Assembly (NCBI GenBank): GCA_965219705.1
Contig: OZ244789.1
Coordinates: forward strand, 868,001-932,000
Direction: 5' to 3'
DNA length: 64,000 bases
Origin: JAJECS01 sp965219705
GTDB lineage: Bacteria > Chloroflexota > UBA11872
This document shows, one piece after another, positions 59,907-64,000 of the stretch. A program made the position numbers and the translations under genes. The notes under the pieces were generated by a model that had not been told where the DNA came from, ran no database searches, and worked only from the letters and a program-made list of their open reading frames with translations. How positions within the stretch are numbered: the first letter of the stretch is position 1; every line of letters begins with the position of its first letter.

Positions 59907-61519
59907 GCCACGATCTCGCGGTGATGGGCGCCTATCCAGCTCGCCGTGCGCAATGCCAAGGCCTGAATGGTGCTTGTGGGGTTGATTGGCGCACCCGTGA
60001 CAAACAGGCTGGCGTCAACCACGAACAGATTGGGCACGTCGTGGGCGCGGCCCCATTGGTCCACGACCGAAGTTGCCGGGTCGTCCCCCATGCGCGCGGT
60101 TCCCATAAGGTGCCAGCCCGACTCGCGCACGCAGGGTAGATCCCGGACCTCGCGCGCGCCGCTGGCTTCAAGGATCTCACGCCCCCGCGCGATCACGAAG
60201 TCGAGCGCACGCTGCGTGTTGGCATTAAGCGTGTAGCTGATCTTGGGCGCCGGGATGCCGTGGCTGTCGGTGAGGGTCTCGTCAAGCGTGACCCGATTGT
60301 GAAGCTCAGGTAGGTCTTCGGTCATCGCGGTAATCGACAGCGTGCGCCCAAGCCGCTCACGCATCACGCGGTGGTGATCGGCGCCCCAGGGCACGCGGTG
60401 CCCCGTGAATCCCCCGAGCGCCGTGGTCAGGGGGCCGAAGTCGTGATGCAACTGCATTTGACATCCACGAACGAAGCCCCGCGACGGATCGGATTCGTAA
60501 AACTCCTGGCAGTGGAGGAGCACGCCAAGCGGACCTTGATAGCCCTCGAGATCCTCATCGAACACACCGCTGACAAAACCGATAGGATGGAACATGAGGT
60601 TTCGGCCGACATAGCCGCTGGAGTTGGCCAACCCGTCGGGAAAGCGCGCGGAAGCGGAGCTGAGGAGGAGGCGTGGGGTGCCGACGCCATTGCAGGCGAC
60701 TACAACCGCACGCGCGGGCTGATGCCGCGCCACGCCGTCTTGGTCGTAGTACACGGCGCCCGAGGTACGGCCGCGGGAATCAACCGTGATCTCCCGCACG
60801 CGGGCATGCGTGACGAGCCGGGCGCCATGTGCCAGCGCCTTCGGCCAGTAGGTGACGTGGGCGCTCGACATGGCCCCAGTGGGGCACCCGAGGTCGCACG
60901 GGCCGCAACGGTTGCAGACGTGGCGGCCATCCCCGTAGGGGGCCGTGAGCAGGGCGCCGTCGGCCGGCCACCAATGCCAGCGGAGTTTTTCGAGCCCGCC
61001 AATGAAGGTCTCACCGGCGCGATCGAGCCCCACCGGCGGGAGAGGCCGCGGTTCTCGCGGCGGGTTGGCGGGATCGCCGTTGAGCCCGGCCACACCGATG
61101 GTGACGTCGTTTTGCTCGTAGAAGGGCTCTAGGTCGGCATAGGAAATCGGCCAATCGTCGGCGACGCCATCGAGCGTTCGCACGCGAAAGTCCGAGGGTC
61201 GGAATCGCGGGAAGTGCCCGGCCCAGTGGATGGTGCTGCCGCCCACGGCATTGAACATGAGCGGCGTAATCGGCGTGTCGGCATTGTTAAGCGGGTAGTC
61301 CTCGGGCCGGCCGCGAACATTGGGATCGTTGGAGAAGTCGGTCTGCCGATGAAGCTCCCAGTCCGGCAACTCGTGCGGATAGTCGGTCCGATCCAACCAT
61401 CCGCCCTGCTCCAGGCAGGTGACCCCGATGCCGGCCCGCGCCAGAGACCAGGCGACGGCGGCGCCCGACGCGCCCGCGCCGATGATCAAGACATCGGTGG
61501 CGTCGCGGTCGTGGGACAT
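59903..61519 (-). CDS. GMC oxidoreductase with four-cysteine motif (gluconate-dehydrogenase-like), 538 aa
   Basis: FAD-dependent sugar or polyol dehydrogenase. FAD motif LIIGAGASGAAVAWSLARAG from residue 11; NAVGGSTIHWAGHFPRF; active-site region with His and Asn in GWHLMGTARMG and APINPTSTIQALALR. C202, C205, C208 and C212 (CNRCGPCDLGC) form a CX2CX2CX3C motif; related fructose dehydrogenase holds a 3Fe-4S cluster with cysteines. ATG at 61519 is preferred to ATG 61549 because GGGAG lies upstream. No cytochrome subunit gene is adjacent. Confidence 0.9.
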   Translation of the reverse strand: MSHDRDATDVLIIGAGASGAAVAWSLARAGIGVTCLEQGGWLDRTDYPHELPDWELHRQTDFSNDPNVRGRPEDYPLNNADTPITPLMFNAVGGSTIHWAGHFPRFRPSDFRVRTLDGVADDWPISYADLEPFYEQNDVTIGVAGLNGDPANPPREPRPLPPVGLDRAGETFIGGLEKLRWHWWPADGALLTAPYGDGRHVCNRCGPCDLGCPTGAMSSAHVTYWPKALAHGARLVTHARVREITVDSRGRTSGAVYYDQDGVARHQPARAVVVACNGVGTPRLLLSSASARFPDGLANSSGYVGRNLMFHPIGFVSGVFDEDLEGYQGPLGVLLHCQEFYESDPSRGFVRGCQMQLHHDFGPLTTALGGFTGHRVPWGADHHRVMRERLGRTLSITAMTEDLPELHNRVTLDETLTDSHGIPAPKISYTLNANTQRALDFVIARGREILEASGAREVRDLPCVRESGWHLMGTARMGDDPATSVVDQWGRAHDVPNLFVVDASLFVTGAPINPTSTIQALALRTASWIGAHHREIVA

Positions 61520-61595
61520 GGTGCTGGGCTCCCGGTCGAGACCGTCCATGCTAGCGCGCCGGCGGCGGCGCCCAGGGGGGCGGGGCCGCGCCTAT

Positions 61596-61617
61596 CCCAG
61601 GCTGCACGCAGCCTGGG
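61596..61617. terminator. Perfect hairpin below the small hypothetical gene
   Basis: CCCAGGCT-GCACGC-AGCCTGGG, an 8-base stem about 55 bases after the stop of the minus-strand gene ending at 61672 and overlapping the first tandem repeat. It may terminate that transcript; no T run is present. Confidence 0.4.
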
Positions 61618-61666
61618 CCACCGAGCACGCAGCCCGGGCCATCGGGCACGCAGCCTGGGCCATCGG
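61604..61666. repeat. Three tandem 21-base repeats
   Basis: Consecutive units at 61604-61624, 61625-61645 and 61646-61666, each of the form GCACGCAGCCTGGGCCATCGG with two or three base changes between copies. They fill most of the gap between two minus-strand genes. Copy number could vary between strains. Confidence 0.85.
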
Positions 61667-61671
61667 GCCGA

Positions 61672-61914
61672 CTACGACGAGCTGTCGGCGTCGGGCGGCG
61701 CCGTTGTCGTGCCGCGGCGGCGCCGGCCTTCGATGACTTCCATCGCCATCAGCACCGTCGCATAGGCTTCGCTTGCGCTACGTCCGCCGTCGTCGCTGAA
61801 CTGCGGCGGCAGACGATCGAAATCGCCGGCCGCCATCTGCTCGATCTTGCGCTGGATCCAGGCACGCAGCCGCTCCCATTGGTCGCCAGCCCGCGCGTCC
61901 GAAGCGGACTCCAT
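61672..61914 (-). CDS. Small hypothetical protein, 80 aa
   Basis: No family recognised. Mostly helical and charged (QWERLRAWIQRKIEQMAAGD, SEAYATVLMAMEVIEGRRRR), ending in an acidic, serine-rich tail. ATG at 61914 lies 4 bases after the stop of the nucleotidyltransferase gene, so it is probably its co-transcribed neighbour. The open frame extends upstream but only as a shadow of that gene. Confidence 0.65.
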   Translation of the reverse strand: MESASDARAGDQWERLRAWIQRKIEQMAAGDFDRLPPQFSDDGGRSASEAYATVLMAMEVIEGRRRRGTTTAPPDADSSS

Positions 61915-61918
61915 GGCG

Positions 61919-63301
61919 CTAGGTCGTCGCCGGTGCGGCCGGCACGCCCGCTTCGCGTGCGACCAGCTCGCGTGCGATCTCGGCCGCGCCCTGTGTGTCG
62001 TCGGGATCCAGCTCGCCATCCAGCACCAGATTGAGCAGGTGCTGCTTGATCGGCTTGATCCAGGGGCCCGGCGGGCGCTCGAAGAGTTCCATGAGGGCAT
62101 GGCCGTCCAAGGGGCTCTCCAGAGCGGTGACGTCCTGCTCGGCCATCAGGTGGTCGCAGCGCGCCCGCAGCTCGGCGACGCGGGCGATCCCCGTCTCGAC
62201 CCGCCGCGGCCGATAGCTCGTGATGTCGGCCCGCGAAAGGTCGATCAGATTGTCCAGCTCCTCGCCGGCTTCACGGATGAAGCGCCGCACGGCGCCATCG
62301 GTCCACGAGGGCTCGTAGCCATTGGCGCGCATGTGCAGGGCCACGATGCGCGAGACACGCGCGGTCAATCGATTGTCGGACCGCAGCCGCTCCAGGATCA
62401 CCCGCGCCACGCGAGCCCCCACCTCCGCATGGCCGTAGAAGTGCACGCGTCCACGACGGACGGACTTCGTGGCAGGCTTGCCCACGTCATGCAGCAGAGC
62501 GCCCCAGCGCAATTCCAAGCGGTTGGACGTCCTGGCGAGCACGCGCATGGTGTGGGCGAAGACATCCTTGTGCTCGTGACGCTCGTCTTGAACGGTCGAC
62601 TGCATGGCGATGACTTCGGGCATGACAAAGCTCATCAGCCCGAGCTCCAGCAGGGTGACGATGGCGCGGTGCGGCCAGTCCGAGGCCATGATGAGCTGCA
62701 TCTCGGCGCCGATCCGCTCGGCGCTGATCGTGCCCAAGCCGGTGGCCTGGCGGCGCATGGCGGCCGCGGTGTCGCGGTCGATCGTGAAATCGAGCTGGGC
62801 GGCGATCCGCACCGCGCGCAGCACGCGCAGCGGGTCTTCACGGAAGCGATCGTCGGGATTGCCCACGGCCCGAATCACCTTCCCCACGATGTCGCCAAGC
62901 CCGCCCAGCGGGTCGATGATGCGACCGGTGGCGATGTCCTGCGTGATGGCGTTCACCGTGAAGTCGCGGCGGGAGAGGTCACCCTCCAGCGTGCGTCCGA
63001 AGGTGACGCTGGGCTTGCGCGAGCCGGGCTCGTACGTCTCCGACCGATAGGTGGTGATTTCGACCGGCATCGCGCCGAACACGGCCCCGATCGTGCCGAA
63101 CCGCTCGCCCACGGCGTAGATGTGGTCGGCGCCGGCGCGGCGCAGCAGCACCTTGATCTCGGGCGGACGCGCATCGGTGGTGAAGTCCAGGTCCGTGGAC
63201 TCGCGGCCGAGGATGCGGTCACGCACGGGACCGCCGACCAGATAGAGGGCAAAGCCCGCCCGCTGGAATGATTGCGCGAGGCGCCCGATAGGATTGTTCA
63301 C
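61919..63301 (-). CDS. CCA-adding-enzyme/poly(A) polymerase family nucleotidyltransferase with HD domain, 460 aa
   Basis: Class II nucleotidyltransferase for tRNA 3'-end CCA synthesis or a related poly(A) function. Head motif YLVGGPVRDRILG at 20-32 with catalytic DLD at 37-39, then RRDFTVNAI and DPLGGLGDI, and neck motif REDPLRVLRAVRIAAQL. An HD domain (ALLHDVGKPATK) follows, as in many bacterial members. CCA versus A-adding activity cannot be separated by eye. ATG at 63301, 15 bases after the next gene. Confidence 0.93.
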   Translation of the reverse strand: MNNPIGRLAQSFQRAGFALYLVGGPVRDRILGRESTDLDFTTDARPPEIKVLLRRAGADHIYAVGERFGTIGAVFGAMPVEITTYRSETYEPGSRKPSVTFGRTLEGDLSRRDFTVNAITQDIATGRIIDPLGGLGDIVGKVIRAVGNPDDRFREDPLRVLRAVRIAAQLDFTIDRDTAAAMRRQATGLGTISAERIGAEMQLIMASDWPHRAIVTLLELGLMSFVMPEVIAMQSTVQDERHEHKDVFAHTMRVLARTSNRLELRWGALLHDVGKPATKSVRRGRVHFYGHAEVGARVARVILERLRSDNRLTARVSRIVALHMRANGYEPSWTDGAVRRFIREAGEELDNLIDLSRADITSYRPRRVETGIARVAELRARCDHLMAEQDVTALESPLDGHALMELFERPPGPWIKPIKQHLLNLVLDGELDPDDTQGAAEIARELVAREAGVPAAPATT

Positions 63302-63316
63302 AGGCTTGGAGTGATG

Positions 63317-64000
63317 CTAGGCGCGCTGCCGGGGGAGCCGCGGGCGGCGCAGGGATCGCGGCAGCCTACGCAGCGATTCTACACGCTCTCGAAGCTGGTC
63401 CCAGACCTCATGCGGCGTGCCGCGAATACGCCGGACCCCAATGTCGGCCACGGCACAGAGCAAGCCGACGGTGAGCAACAGCGGCCATCCCACGGGCGGG
63501 CCGCCCGGCGACGCGCGAAGGGCGACGCGCGCCAGCTCCGCCGGCGTATTCACCAGCGCGCCGCCGGTGGCCGCCGCAATGCGGCGCAGCGTGGCGATGT
63601 CCGGCTCGATGCTGCGGAATTCCGCACGCGCCGGCACCACGAGCGAGGTCTGGCTGCTCGCCACCAGCGCTCCGGCCTGCCGTTGCTCGATCTGGACCTC
63701 GTAGACCCCGGGCGCAGGACTCGCGATGCCGAGGGTGTAGCGGCCGGGCGCGGACTGCGCGGCGGTGAAATCCAGAGTCTGACGCCCGGGTGAGATCAGC
63801 CGCACGCTGGTGTCGAGCCCGTTGCGAAAGCGGCCGTCCGGCTCGAGCGAGTCGATGGTGACCGTCGTGCGCTCGGCCGAAGCCTCCACGGCTGGATAGA
63901 GGCCTTGCGACAACGCTCCGTCGGGAGCCGCCATCACCCAGTCCACCAGCTGGCGCAGATAGGGGGCATACATCTCCCATTGGGACCAATCCGCGGCCCA
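63317..64000 (-). CDS. C-terminal part of a membrane protein, 5' end outside window
   Basis: The frame is open to the window edge (WAADWSQWEMYAPYLRQLVD), so the first ATG in the window at 63973 is not the start. The sequence is beta-rich (RTTVTIDSLEPDGRF, PGRYTLGIASPAPGVYEVQI) and ends with one hydrophobic helix (GWPLLLTVGLLCAVADIGV). This fits the C-terminus of large VWA or glutamine-amidotransferase-like membrane proteins of the aerotolerance type. It lies 15 bases upstream of the nucleotidyltransferase gene. Confidence 0.7.
   Translation of the reverse strand, partial: WAADWSQWEMYAPYLRQLVDWVMAAPDGALSQGLYPAVEASAERTTVTIDSLEPDGRFRNGLDTSVRLISPGRQTLDFTAAQSAPGRYTLGIASPAPGVYEVQIEQRQAGALVASSQTSLVVPARAEFRSIEPDIATLRRIAAATGGALVNTPAELARVALRASPGGPPVGWPLLLTVGLLCAVADIGVRRIRGTPHEVWDQLRERVESLRRLPRSLRRPRLPRQRA

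Noticed and set aside
61604..61666. CRISPR array
   Set aside because: The three 21-base units are directly adjacent with no spacers and no cas genes are present, so it is a simple tandem repeat.

Overview
The window is a GC-rich, densely coded bacterial chromosome segment with about 54 supportable genes, the first and last cut by the window edges. No phage, plasmid, insertion-sequence, CRISPR, rRNA or tRNA signature was found. The mix of a PyrR-controlled pyr operon, penicillin-acylase, sialidase-fold, Gfo/Idh/MocA and enolase-superfamily genes, DUF5069 and large glycosyltransferase loci suggests Chloroflexota (a marine or host-associated lineage of the SAR202/Dehalococcoidia kind). That assignment is an inference from gene content, not from a marker gene.

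Layout. (1) 1-1136: end of a methyltransferase gene. (2) 1133-9893: a loose catabolic block with two sialidase-fold proteins, a DUF4287-SRPBCC fusion, an aldo/keto reductase, a Gfo/Idh/MocA oxidoreductase, a penicillin-acylase-family hydrolase and a DUF5069 protein. (3) 9942-15907 (+): a compact glycan set of three GT4 glycosyltransferases, a nucleotide-sugar epimerase and a polyprenyl-phosphate sugar-1-phosphate transferase, which would start glycan assembly on a lipid carrier. (4) 15904-20571: a methyltransferase, a class III aminotransferase, a stand-alone LanC-like protein and a galactonate-dehydratase-like enzyme. (5) 45701 down to 20644 (-): a 25-kb run of 19 mostly overlapping genes led by an ABC exporter pair (Wzm/Wzt type), followed by a GT2, eight GT4/CgeB-type transferases, GT39-like and YfhO-like membrane proteins, a radical SAM/SPASM protein with a Trm112-like partner, a Wzx-type flippase, a methyltransferase and an unrecognised 594-residue protein. 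(6) 45812-49540 (+): a metallo-beta-lactamase-fold protein without its metal ligands, then pyrG and purA. (7) 49750-58597 (+): a PyrR-binding leader and terminator followed by pyrR-pyrB-(MBL-like)-pyrC-carA-carB-pyrK, nearly all overlapping. (8) 58797-64000: a small orphan gene, a GMC dehydrogenase with its small subunit, a short hypothetical gene, a CCA-adding-type nucleotidyltransferase and the end of a membrane protein.

How it fits together: blocks 3 and 5 look like two parts of one surface-polysaccharide programme (lipid-linked initiation, chain building, and two possible export routes). Blocks 6 and 7 supply UMP/CTP and AMP precursors, with pyr expression attenuated by PyrR in response to UMP. 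The most unusual points are a shared beta-sandwich-like module in three consecutive export and glycosyltransferase genes, two MBL-fold proteins with eroded metal sites beside pyrimidine genes, and a palindromic repeat that has become the C-terminal coding sequence of a glycosyltransferase.
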